Below, one piece after another: positions 10,912 through 19,073 of a stretch of DNA of 64,000 nt (position 1 is the stretch's first letter; every line of letters begins with the position of its first letter). Under the pieces are notes generated by a model. It worked only from the letters and a program-made list of their open reading frames with translations. It was not told the DNA's origin and did no database searches. This DNA comes from Amycolatopsis camponoti (GTDB lineage: Bacteria; Actinomycetota; Actinomycetes; Mycobacteriales; Pseudonocardiaceae): positions 744,001 to 808,000 of the forward strand of contig NZ_CABVGP010000001.1 of NCBI RefSeq assembly GCF_902497555.1, given 5' to 3'. The position numbers and the translations under genes are program-made.

Positions 10912-12117
10912 CTACTTCAGTTCAGCCGACGTCTTGCCGAGGATCCGGCGAGCGACGATCAGCTGCTGGATCTGCTGCGTCCCCTCGAAGATGTCCAGAA
11001 TCTTGGCGTCCCGGGCCCACTTTTCGAGCAAAGACTCCTCACCGTAAGCCCCGGTCAGCTCGACGCACTTCAGCGCGATCTCCACCACCGACCGACCCGC
11101 CTTGGCCTTCGCCATCGACGCCTGCAGGGAGTTCGGCTTGCGGTTGTCCGCCATCCACGCTGATTCCAGCGTCAACAGGTACGCCGACTCGTAGTCCGCC
11201 TCCAGGCGGAGGAATTCCGCCGCCGCCGCGTGCTGGGAGTTCGCCGGGCGGTCGTAGTCGATCACCACGCCCGCCTCGGTCAAGATCCGCCGCGTCTCCT
11301 CCAGCGCTGCCCGCGCCACGCCGATCGCCATCGCCGCCACCAGCGGGCGGGTGTTGTCGAACGTCTGCATGACGCCCGCGAAACCCTTGGCCGTGTCGAT
11401 CTCCGGGCTACCCAGCAGGTTCTCCGCCGGCACCCGGCAGTTCTCGAAGCGCAGCACCGCCGTGTCCGAAGCGCGGATGCCGAGCTTGTGCTCGACGCGC
11501 ACCACCTCGAAGCCCGGCGTCCCCTTCTCCACCACGAACGACTTGATCGCCGCGCGGCCCTTGGACTTGTCCAGCGTCGCCCACACGACCACCGCGTCCG
11601 CGCGCTCGCCCGACGTCACGAAGATCTTCTCGCCGTTCAACACGTAGTGGTCGCCGTCGAGCCGCGCCGTCGTGCTGACCGCCGCGGAGTCCGAGCCGAA
11701 GGACGGCTCGGTGATCGCCATCGCCGCCCACATGCCGGAGAAGCGCTCGAGCTGCTCGTCCGTCGCCACCGAGCCGATCGCCGCGTTGCCGAGGCCCTGG
11801 CGCGGCATCGACAGCAGCAGGCCGACGTCGCCCCAGCACATCTCGATCGTGCCGAGGACGACGTTCAGGTTGGCGCCGTTGCGGTTGCCCTTCTCCTTGT
11901 CGTCGGAGCCGGACCGGCGGACACCCGCCGCGCCCGCGCCGCCTTCGCCGGAGGAGTTGAGGCCGTCCAGCAGCGCCGCGAACATGTCCAGCTCGCTGGG
12001 GTACGTGTGCTCCGCGCGGTCGTACTTGCGCGAGATCGGCCGGAACACCTCGGCCGCGGCCTGGTACGCCTGGTTGATCAGGGCGCCGGCCTTCTTGGGA
12101 GCTTCCAGGTTAATCAT
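10912..12117 (-). CDS. fadE23: Acyl-CoA dehydrogenase, FadE23-like
   Basis: 401 residues, the same length I recall for mycobacterial FadE23, with the same opening style (INLEAPKKAGALINQ, then EVFRPISRKYDRAEHTYP). The flavin loop is AITEPSFGSDSAA and the C-terminal motif is DIFEGTQQIQQLIVARRILG. The ATG at 12117 is used; the same frame continues upstream, but that part is only the antisense-coded end of the neighbour. It follows the FadE24-like gene by 20 bases on the same strand, so the two are probably an obligate pair (alpha2beta2 acyl-CoA dehydrogenase arrangement known for several actinobacterial FadE pairs). Substrate unknown. Confidence 0.85.
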   Translation of the reverse strand: MINLEAPKKAGALINQAYQAAAEVFRPISRKYDRAEHTYPSELDMFAALLDGLNSSGEGGAGAAGVRRSGSDDKEKGNRNGANLNVVLGTIEMCWGDVGLLLSMPRQGLGNAAIGSVATDEQLERFSGMWAAMAITEPSFGSDSAAVSTTARLDGDHYVLNGEKIFVTSGERADAVVVWATLDKSKGRAAIKSFVVEKGTPGFEVVRVEHKLGIRASDTAVLRFENCRVPAENLLGSPEIDTAKGFAGVMQTFDNTRPLVAAMAIGVARAALEETRRILTEAGVVIDYDRPANSQHAAAAEFLRLEADYESAYLLTLESAWMADNRKPNSLQASMAKAKAGRSVVEIALKCVELTGAYGEESLLEKWARDAKILDIFEGTQQIQQLIVARRILGKTSAELK

Positions 12118-12137
12118 CGTTAACGCCTTTCCGAGAC

Positions 12138-13460
12138 CTAGAGAAGGACGGCGCCTTCCATGACGCCGATGGCGCGCAGGTCGCGGTACCAGCGCTCGAC
12201 GGGGTGCTCCTTCACGAAGCCGTGCCCGCCCAGCAGCTGCACACCCGCGCTGCCGATCTGCATGCCCTTGTCCGTGGCCAGTTTCCGGGCCAGCGCGACC
12301 TCCCGCGCGTACGGCTTGCCCTGCTCGGCCCGCGCCGCCGCGCGCAGCGTCACCAGCCGCAGGCCCTCCAGCTCGATCGCGATGTCGGCGACGGAGAACG
12401 CCACCGCCTGCCGGTGGCTGATCGGCTCGCCGAACGCCACCCGCTCGTTGACGTAGGGGACGACGTAGTCGAGGACGGCCTTCGCGGTGCCGGCGGCCAG
12501 CGCCGCCCAACCCAGCCGCGACAGCCGGACGAGGTCGGTGAAGACGTCGAGCTTGCCGCCGCCGAGCAGCGCGCCCGCGGGCAGGTTCACGCGTTCGAGG
12601 TGCAGCTTGCCGGTCGCGGCGCCGCGCAGGCCCATGGCCGGTTCGGACTCGATGGTCACGCCGGCGTTCGACGACTCGACCAGGAACAGCGCCGGGCCGC
12701 GGCCTTCGAGGTCGGCCGACACGATGAACAACTCGGCCTGCGCCGCGCGCGGGACCAGCGACTTGACGCCGTCGAGCTGGTAGCCCTTCGGCGTGCGACG
12801 CGCCTTCGTCGCGGGCTTGAACGGGTCGTAGAGCGCCTTCTGCTCCTGCAGCGCCAGCGCCGCGGCGGGCACGTTCTCGCCGACGAACGCGGGCAGGTAG
12901 TCGGCCTGCTGCTGCTCGTCACCCCAGCTGACCAGCGCGGTGCTCACCGCGGACGGCGCGAGCACGGCCACGGCCAGGCCGAGGTCCCCGTGCGCGAGCG
13001 CTTCCGCGACGAGCGCGTTGGTGACGACCGAGCGTTCGGTGCCGACGCCGCCGAGCTCCTCGGGGATGCCGACCAGGCTGATGCCCAGCTCGGCGGCCCG
13101 GGTCAGCAGGCCTTCGGGTGCCTCGAGCTTGGCGTCGGCGTCCGCGGCGGCCGGGCGCAGCTGCTCGGCGGCGAACTCCGTCACGGTCTCGACGATGAGC
13201 TGCTGGTCCTCGCTCGGCGTGAGGTCGAACAGCCCGGTGTCGGACGACGGCGCGAGCCGGGCGGGCTTGCCCAGCTTCTGCACCGACTTGAACGACCGGG
13301 TCGCGGCGCCGGCGACGCGGAAGCCGTTGCGCGTCCCCGCGGTGACCAGGCCTTCGATGGGCTTGCGCAGCCCCGCCCGATCGACGACCTTGCTCCCGGC
13401 CAGCCGGGTCAGCGCGGAAAGGCCCCAGCCCATCGCGTCCCGTTTCCTTGGCGCAGCCAT
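12138..13460 (-). CDS. fadE24: Acyl-CoA dehydrogenase, FadE24-like
   Basis: 440 residues. An N-terminal basic extension of about 75 residues precedes the dehydrogenase core (LFDLTPSEDQQLIVETVTEFAAEQ), as in mycobacterial FadE24. The core carries VAFGEPISHRQAVAFSVADI and ends in QLLGGHGFVKEHPVERWYRD. The ATG at 13460 is preferred over 13472 because the first ATG contains the GGAGG that serves the second. The palindrome at 13478-13495 sits immediately upstream. It forms an operon with the FadE23-like gene. Confidence 0.83.
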   Translation of the reverse strand: MAAPRKRDAMGWGLSALTRLAGSKVVDRAGLRKPIEGLVTAGTRNGFRVAGAATRSFKSVQKLGKPARLAPSSDTGLFDLTPSEDQQLIVETVTEFAAEQLRPAAADADAKLEAPEGLLTRAAELGISLVGIPEELGGVGTERSVVTNALVAEALAHGDLGLAVAVLAPSAVSTALVSWGDEQQQADYLPAFVGENVPAAALALQEQKALYDPFKPATKARRTPKGYQLDGVKSLVPRAAQAELFIVSADLEGRGPALFLVESSNAGVTIESEPAMGLRGAATGKLHLERVNLPAGALLGGGKLDVFTDLVRLSRLGWAALAAGTAKAVLDYVVPYVNERVAFGEPISHRQAVAFSVADIAIELEGLRLVTLRAAARAEQGKPYAREVALARKLATDKGMQIGSAGVQLLGGHGFVKEHPVERWYRDLRAIGVMEGAVLL

Positions 13461-13477
13461 GTGGCCCTCCATCCGTT

Positions 13478-13495
13478 ACCTACTCGTGAGTAGGT
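13478..13495. promoter_or_regulatory. Palindromic operator upstream of fadE24-fadE23
   Basis: ACCTACTC-GT-GAGTAGGT, perfect 8-bp arms, 17 bases upstream of the fadE24 start. The size and symmetry fit a TetR-type fatty-acid regulator site. The regulator is not identified in this window. Confidence 0.7.
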
Positions 13496-13533
13496 TAACG
13501 CGGGAGTCGCTTCGGCGCCAGTGGGGGCCGACC

Positions 13534-14328
13534 TTACGACGTAAGTCGTGCCGAAATCTCCCACAGCTCGCGAGCGTCGGCGTCGTCCCGCCGCCGTTCG
13601 AGCTTCGGCCGCTCGCCCTTCCGGCCGCCCGGGCCGACGTAGGCGTTGCCCGGGATGTCCTCGGTCGCGGCGAACAGGATGGGCAGCGCGCCGTACTCCG
13701 CCTTCTTCTGCGCGATGACCGGGTAGAGCGCCCTCAACGCCAGGGCCTGCACGCCGCCGTAGTGCCGGTCGATCCCGGTGCGCGCGACGCCGGGGTGCGC
13801 GGCGACGGCCCGGACCGCGCTCCCGGACTCGGTGAGCCGCCGCTGCAACTCCTGGGTGAACAGCAGGTTCGCCAGCTTCGACTGCGCGTACGCCCCCATC
13901 GCGGAGTATCGGCGGTGCTCCCAGTTCAGGTCGTCGAGACGGAGCCGTCCCCGCCGCGACAGCCCGGACGAGACGGTGACGACCCGGCCGGTGAGGTGCG
14001 GCAGCAGCAGGTTCGTCAGCAGGAACGGGCCGAAGTGGTTGACGGCCATGTGCGTCTCGAAGCCGTCGGCGGTCTTCCCGTCCGGCACGGCCATGACACC
14101 GGCGTTGTTGACCAGGACGTCGAGGTCACCGGACCAGCCGGCGGCGAACTCGCGCACCGAGGCCAGGTCGGCGAGGTCGAGGTGCCGGACCTCTACGTCG
14201 CCCGGCGGCGGCGTGACGCGGGCGAGGTCGCGCACGGCGAGGACGACCCGGTGTCCCCGGGCAGCGAGTTCCCGGGCGGTGATGGCGCCGAGGCCGCCGC
14301 CGGCCCCGGTGATGAGGTAAGTGGTCAT
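13534..14328 (-). CDS. Short-chain dehydrogenase/reductase
   Basis: 264 residues, of the protochlorophyllide-reductase/retinol-dehydrogenase-like branch. Cofactor motif YLITGAGGGLGAITA, then NNAGVMAVPDG, Ser in VTVSSGLSRRG, YxxxK in YAQSKLANLLF, and AHPGVARTGI. The ATG at 14328 is the first sensible start; the upstream frame lacks family similarity. It is transcribed away from an XRE regulator across a 100-bp gap with an inverted repeat. This pairing is frequent in actinomycetes, so the regulator probably controls the reductase. Confidence 0.85.
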   Translation of the reverse strand: MTTYLITGAGGGLGAITARELAARGHRVVLAVRDLARVTPPPGDVEVRHLDLADLASVREFAAGWSGDLDVLVNNAGVMAVPDGKTADGFETHMAVNHFGPFLLTNLLLPHLTGRVVTVSSGLSRRGRLRLDDLNWEHRRYSAMGAYAQSKLANLLFTQELQRRLTESGSAVRAVAAHPGVARTGIDRHYGGVQALALRALYPVIAQKKAEYGALPILFAATEDIPGNAYVGPGGRKGERPKLERRRDDADARELWEISARLTS

Positions 14329-14369
14329 GGCATCAGCGTCGCCGCGTCGCGGACGCCGTGGCAGAGCGC

Positions 14370-14387
14370 GCCGATCGGGGGATCGGC
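14370..14387. promoter_or_regulatory. Inverted repeat in the SDR/XRE divergent promoter region
   Basis: GCCGATC-GGGG-GATCGGC, perfect 7-bp arms, between the divergent SDR and XRE genes. A possible autoregulatory operator. Confidence 0.45.
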
Positions 14388-14428
14388 GATCCCTGGCGCC
14401 GGCCGGGAGAGCGCCGATAATCGACGGC

Positions 14429-15253
14429 GTGGACCGTGCCGAGCTCGCCGACTTCCTGCGCCGCCGCCGTGAGGCCCTGCGCCCGGACGACGTCGGGCTG
14501 CCGCTCGGGCAGCGTCGCCGGACGTCCGGCCTGCGTCGCGAAGAGGTCGCGACGCTGTCGGGCATGTCCACCGACTACTACACGCGGCTGGAGCAGCAGC
14601 GCGGGCCGCGGCCGTCGGAGCAGATGCTGGCCGCGATCGCCCGCGGCCTCCGGCTGACGCTGGACGAGCGCGACCACCTGTTCCGGCTTGCCGGGCACAC
14701 GGCGCCATCGCGCGTGTCGCGTGCGGACCATGTCAGCCCGGCGCTGATGCGCGTGCTGGACCGGCTGCACGACACACCCGCGCAGGTGATGTCGAACCTC
14801 GGCGAGACGCTGGTGCAGAACCGGCCGGCCCAGGCGCTGCTCGGGGACGAGACCGGCCACGCCGGGCCCGCGCGCAGCGCCGCCTACCGGTGGTTCACCG
14901 ACCCGGCGGAGCAGCTCTTGTACCCGCCGGCCGACCGCGGACGTCACGCCCGGTTCCTGGTGGCGAGCCTGCGCGCGGCGTCGGGCAGCGACCCCCGGGC
15001 CGCGGAGCTGGCGCGGCTGCTGGCGGCGAAGAGCGCGGAGTTCGCGAAGCTGTGGGAGGCGCACGAAGTCGCGGTGCCGTTCGAGCGGCGCAAGACGCTC
15101 GTGCACCCGGACGTCGGCGAGATCGCGCTCGACTGCCAGCTGCTCCACACCGACGACTTCGCCCAGGTGCTCCTCGTCTTCACCGCCACGCCCGGCACCG
15201 AAGACGCCGAGAAGCTGCAGCTGCTGTCCGTCGTCGGCCCGGAGCTGTTATGA
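14429..15253 (+). CDS. XRE-family regulator, MmyB-like
   Basis: 274 residues. The N-terminal helix-turn-helix has the MmyB hallmark RTSGLRREEVATLSGMSTDYYTRLEQ, and the C-terminal half is the MmyB ligand-binding (PAS-like) domain with ALMRVLDRLHDTPAQVMSNLGE and NRPAQALLGD. These proteins typically repress or activate a divergent SDR, as here. The GTG at 14429 gives the standard N-terminus (DRAELADFLRRRREAL). The ligand, possibly a fatty acid by family knowledge, is not evident from sequence. Confidence 0.87.
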   Translation: MDRAELADFLRRRREALRPDDVGLPLGQRRRTSGLRREEVATLSGMSTDYYTRLEQQRGPRPSEQMLAAIARGLRLTLDERDHLFRLAGHTAPSRVSRADHVSPALMRVLDRLHDTPAQVMSNLGETLVQNRPAQALLGDETGHAGPARSAAYRWFTDPAEQLLYPPADRGRHARFLVASLRAASGSDPRAAELARLLAAKSAEFAKLWEAHEVAVPFERRKTLVHPDVGEIALDCQLLHTDDFAQVLLVFTATPGTEDAEKLQLLSVVGPELL

Positions 15254-16453
15254 GTGCTCGGCGTGCACCTGCCGCCGCCACTCGGCGAACCGCAGGCGTT
15301 CGAAGCCGATGAGCCCGAGCACGAGCCCGGCGACGACCAGCAGCAGCACGGCCGCGGGCACGTGCTCCAGCAACGGTGTCGCCGCGACGAGCAGGACGCC
15401 GGCGGCCAGCCGCTGGACGTTCCAGCTGCCGAGGTTGCGCTTGCGCAGGGCGCTCAGCGCGACCAGGTAGAGCGCGAGACCCCCGGTCAGCGTCCAGATC
15501 GGCACGCCGTGCAGCGCTTCGCCGGGCGTGTGGTGCTCGGTGTCGGCGAGGTAGAGGAGCGACTTCTTCAGGCCGAGGGCGACGAGCACGATCCCGGCGA
15601 TCAGCGGCAGGTGCAGGAAGGTGTAGGAGTCGGTGGCGAGCTTCGTCCGCTCGGTGCCGGTGGCCTGGGTCAGCCGGTGTTCGGAGACGCGCGCGACGAC
15701 GTCGAAGTAGGTCCACCACATCCCGGCGGCCAGCGCCAGCCCGCACACGGCGCCGCCGGCGACCAGCCACGACATCGGCAGTGCCCCGATCCCGATGCCG
15801 ATCGCGACGATCGACTCCCCGAGCGCGATGATCACGATCAGCCCGAACCGCTCGGCGAAGTGCGCGGGCGAGTTCAGCCGCCAGCCCTCGGGCCCGGCGA
15901 GGTAGACGTTGAGGTAGTCGGCCAGCAGCGCGACGACCCACAGGCCCAGCTGCCACGGCCCGCTCAGCGCGGTGCTCACGGCGAGCAGCGCGACGGAGGG
16001 CAGCAGCCCCACGAACATCTTGAGCAGGACCTTGCGCAACCCGGGATCATGCCGCGCGGCCCCGAGGTAGGCGACGAGGTGCAGCAGCCGCACGAGCGCG
16101 TAGCAGACAACGAACAACCCGGGCGCGAACAAGCCGCCGGGATGGTCGACGAAGGCCTCGGGGATCGTGAGCGAAACGAGGAACATGACGGTCATGGCCC
16201 CGAACATCGCCAGCCGCGCGATCCCGTGGTCGACGTGGATGGTGGTCCCGAGCCAGGCATAGGAGCACCAGCACCACCACAGGACGGCGAGCATGGCGAG
16301 CCCCTGCCCGACCCCGGCGGGGCTCAGGTGGTCGGCCATCAGCTGGGTGGTCTGGGTGATGGCGTAGACGAAGACGAGGTCGAAGAAGAGCTCGATGGTG
16401 GAGACGCGGTGATCCTCATCCGCGCTAACCAGGTGCAGGCGTGTCGTGGGCAC
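15248..16453 (-). CDS. Low temperature requirement A (LtrA) family membrane protein
   Basis: 401 residues, about ten membrane segments. The N-terminal family motif VSTIELFFDLVFVYAITQTT and the central FAERFGLIVIIALGESIVAIG are diagnostic for LtrA. The role is poorly known (cold or acid fitness in other bacteria). The end overlaps the convergent XRE gene by six bases. ATG at 16453; no strong ribosome site was seen. Confidence 0.88.
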   Translation of the reverse strand: MPTTRLHLVSADEDHRVSTIELFFDLVFVYAITQTTQLMADHLSPAGVGQGLAMLAVLWWCWCSYAWLGTTIHVDHGIARLAMFGAMTVMFLVSLTIPEAFVDHPGGLFAPGLFVVCYALVRLLHLVAYLGAARHDPGLRKVLLKMFVGLLPSVALLAVSTALSGPWQLGLWVVALLADYLNVYLAGPEGWRLNSPAHFAERFGLIVIIALGESIVAIGIGIGALPMSWLVAGGAVCGLALAAGMWWTYFDVVARVSEHRLTQATGTERTKLATDSYTFLHLPLIAGIVLVALGLKKSLLYLADTEHHTPGEALHGVPIWTLTGGLALYLVALSALRKRNLGSWNVQRLAAGVLLVAATPLLEHVPAAVLLLVVAGLVLGLIGFERLRFAEWRRQVHAEHS

Positions 16454-16571
16454 GCTGAATTATGGCCGTCGCGATACCGCCGGCGTCGCGTTTCGGGGTA
16501 ACGCCCTGCGCGAACATGGCCGAGCGTGCATACGTCTGGGACACTGAGTGCGGGACGTGGGGAGGTGGATC

Positions 16572-17492
16572 GTGCATTCCTATGCTGCCGCACACCACAA
16601 AACGATCATGGCCGTCGACATCGCCGGCTACAACAACCCGAGCCGCACGCTGGTCCACCTGTACGAAGTGCACGAGGGACTCTGGGCGGTCCTCAAGGGG
16701 ACGTTCGCCGAAACGGGCATCCCTTGGGACGTCTGCTTCGTCGAGAACACCGGCGACGGCGCGATGATCCTGCTGCCGCCCGAGATCGCGAAGGCGGACC
16801 TCGTCGCGCAGTTCCCGGAGCGGATGCACGCGGAGCTGCGCCGGTACAACGCGGTCCACTCCGAAGCCGCCCGGATGCACCTGCGGCTGGCGCTGAACGC
16901 CGGCGAGGTCGGTCAGGGCGGGCACGGTTCGGTCAGCAAGGCCGTGAGCTTCACGTTCCGGCTGCTGGACGCGCCCGAGGCGAAGGCCGCGCAGAAGGCC
17001 ACGGGTGCGGAACTGGCGCTGATCGCCGCCGACGCGTTCTACCACGACGTCGTGACCGAGGACCCGGCCGCGGCCCCGGATCAATACCGTCGGATTCCGG
17101 TAGCCGTCAAGGAAACCACGACCACGGCGTGGCTACGCCTTCTGGGTGCCCCGCCGATCGCACCCGTGGTGCCGGTATCGCGGTTCGATCCCCGCGGCGG
17201 ACCGGCGCCTTTCGCGGTGCTGGTCGAAGCGCTGCTGGCGGTCACTTGCGTGCGGAACGCGGAAAGCCGGCGGCTCCTGCTGGGTATGGTTCCCCGGCGG
17301 GAAATCGCGGCGGCGGTTCCGCACCAGGCGGAAGACAGGCTGCACGTGATCGAATTGGCGCGCACGTGCGAACGGTACGAGGGTGGCCTCGAGGAACTGC
17401 TCGCCGTGGTGCGACTGCTCGACCCGGGATCGCCGCAGGTGGAAGAGCTGGCCGCGGTGGTCGCGAGCCGCTCGGGTCCTCGAGTTCGTTAG
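16572..17492 (+). CDS. Module A: nucleotide-cyclase-like domain with C-terminal EAD2-like adaptor domain
   Basis: 306 residues. Residues 1-190 follow the class III nucleotide cyclase fold: first metal Asp16 in MAVDIAGYNNP and second Asp62 in ENTGDGAMILLPP. In the transition-state helix the usual Asn is Ser (KAVSFTFRLLDAPEA) while the Arg is kept, so activity may be changed or lost. Residues about 215-306 are an effector-associated domain (VEALLAVTCVRNAESRR ... GGLEELLAVVRLLDPGSP), which in these conflict systems binds a matching domain in the partner. The next gene has such a domain at its N-terminus. The GTG at 16572 has GGGGAGG six bases upstream. First gene of module A. Confidence 0.75.
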   Translation: MHSYAAAHHKTIMAVDIAGYNNPSRTLVHLYEVHEGLWAVLKGTFAETGIPWDVCFVENTGDGAMILLPPEIAKADLVAQFPERMHAELRRYNAVHSEAARMHLRLALNAGEVGQGGHGSVSKAVSFTFRLLDAPEAKAAQKATGAELALIAADAFYHDVVTEDPAAAPDQYRRIPVAVKETTTTAWLRLLGAPPIAPVVPVSRFDPRGGPAPFAVLVEALLAVTCVRNAESRRLLLGMVPRREIAAAVPHQAEDRLHVIELARTCERYEGGLEELLAVVRLLDPGSPQVEELAAVVASRSGPRVR

Positions 17493-17503
17493 CAGTTGTC
17501 CGG

Positions 17504-17541
17504 CTTTTGCCCCTTTTCCGGCGTCGCCTGATAGGTAGACT
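17504..17541 (+). promoter_or_regulatory. Module A promoter upstream of VMAP-like gene
   Basis: A block CTTTTGCCCCTTTTCCG is followed, starting 32 bases from the block's first base, by GGTAGACT, with TAGACT as the likely -10. Module B has the same block and an identical distance to GGTAAAAT, so the element is conserved between diverged copies. Confidence 0.6.
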
Positions 17542-17585
17542 CCCGATCTTCGGGGCACTTCGCGGGGGCGGGAGGTGGTACGCCG

Positions 17586-19073
17586 GTGTCGGCAAGGCAA
17601 GGGCGGCCCCCCATCGGCATCGCGATTCGCCGCGCACTCGTGGACGTACTGGTGGTCGCGGGTTTCGCCGACGACAAGTCCATCCGCACATTGATGGTCG
17701 CGGAGTTGCGACGAGCTCTTGACAATCCCTTCACCGTGCCGGATCAGCTGGCGCCACGTGCCCAGTTGATCGAGATCGTCAACGGGTGCTGCTTGATCGA
17801 GGAGGGGCTGCCGACGCTCGCCGACGTGCTCGAATTCCTCCGGCCGGGTACGAAAGAGTGCACGCAGTTCCGCGATCTGGTGGATTCCTTGCCGCTGCGG
17901 GATGTGGTATCGGAATCGGAGCAGGAGCGGTTCCGGCAGCAACTCGAAGGATTCGCGCCGCCCGGCCTCCGGGCGGCCGTTCGCCGCGCCGCCCGGCACG
18001 TCTTCCCGGTGCCGGTCTTCCCGGACGCGGCGGAGGCTTTCTCCGGCCTTGCGGACTTCAACGCCGCGCCCGGAGAGCTGCCACCGGTGGTGGCTTTCGC
18101 CGAGCTGATCGCGGCCGAATGCGACGAACAGCCGGCCGCGAACCTGCGCAGGTGGGCCGACGGACAGGCTCACCGGCTTCGGCTCGAAGGGGCCCTTCGC
18201 GAGCTTCGTTCGCAGGTCACTCCATTGCGGTCAGGCCGGCTGCACCTGACGATCATGATCAGTCCGGACCCGGTCGACACCGATCGGCACGAGATCTCGC
18301 ACTGGCGGCAGGACGATCCGGACGAATGGCCGCCACCTCGCGGGGAAACCGTCGTGACCACGTCGGCGGAACTCGAAGCCGAAGTGGCGAAAACGATCTC
18401 CGCGGCGGAAGAGGCGTGGTCGGAAAGCGACGCGGAGGTCGCCATCGAGTTCGTGCTCCCGCGCGCTTTACTGGATCTTCCGGTGCACACCTGGCGCACG
18501 GAGCGCGAGTTCGGTGGGCCGCAGCCGTTGTACATGACTTATCCGACGGTTATTCGTTCACTGGAGCGGATGGGTTCCCGGCGTTCGCACCGGGTTTGGC
18601 GACGACGCTGGGCCTCCTGGACGGAGGAACCATCCGTCGAACGGGTATATTTCTGCGAGCCCGGCGACACCGAAGATCAGCAGCACCTCGACGCGGTTTT
18701 CAGCGACGAGCGGTGGCTCATGACGGTGTTGACCACTACGCCGCCGGCGAACCCGATTCCCGGCCGGGACGAGCTTTTCGCCGCTTTGCGCGCGGGGTTG
18801 CCGGTCGTCGTTTGGCACCCTACGGTCTCTTCGGAAGTTGTGCGTGAGGTGGTAACCTGGTTGGCCGGAAGTGACGATTTGGGGAATTTGCCGGCACTGA
18901 CCAGGAAACACCGGCTCGACGTGCTCCGAAATCGGTCGTCGTCCCCGGATGGCGGCATCCTGGGGGATCTGGTGGTGCTATGGGACGACCCGAACCGGAT
19001 GCTCCCTCTCGCCGACGGCGGAACCGGTCCGGTTCCGGGAGGGGGTGCCGATGAGCACGACCGAGCGTCCTGA
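17586..19073 (+). CDS. Module A: VMAP-like protein (vWA-MoxR-associated) with N-terminal EAD2-like domain
   Basis: 495 residues. Residues about 10-100 match the adaptor-domain pattern of the preceding gene (LIEIVNGCCLIEEGLPTLADVLEFLRPGT). A middle region follows (about 110-200), then a C-terminal domain with RLHLTIMISPDP, ISHWRQDDPDEWPP, VEFVLPRALLDLPVHTW-like text, GLPVVVWHP and LVVLWDDPNRMLPL, which I recognise as the VMAP C-terminal type. It is the central component of MoxR/vWA/VMAP ternary systems; its catalytic role, if any, is unknown. The GTG at 17586 is preceded by GGGAGG. The end overlaps the MoxR start by 23 bases, exactly as in module B. Confidence 0.72.
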   Translation: MSARQGRPPIGIAIRRALVDVLVVAGFADDKSIRTLMVAELRRALDNPFTVPDQLAPRAQLIEIVNGCCLIEEGLPTLADVLEFLRPGTKECTQFRDLVDSLPLRDVVSESEQERFRQQLEGFAPPGLRAAVRRAARHVFPVPVFPDAAEAFSGLADFNAAPGELPPVVAFAELIAAECDEQPAANLRRWADGQAHRLRLEGALRELRSQVTPLRSGRLHLTIMISPDPVDTDRHEISHWRQDDPDEWPPPRGETVVTTSAELEAEVAKTISAAEEAWSESDAEVAIEFVLPRALLDLPVHTWRTEREFGGPQPLYMTYPTVIRSLERMGSRRSHRVWRRRWASWTEEPSVERVYFCEPGDTEDQQHLDAVFSDERWLMTVLTTTPPANPIPGRDELFAALRAGLPVVVWHPTVSSEVVREVVTWLAGSDDLGNLPALTRKHRLDVLRNRSSSPDGGILGDLVVLWDDPNRMLPLADGGTGPVPGGGADEHDRAS

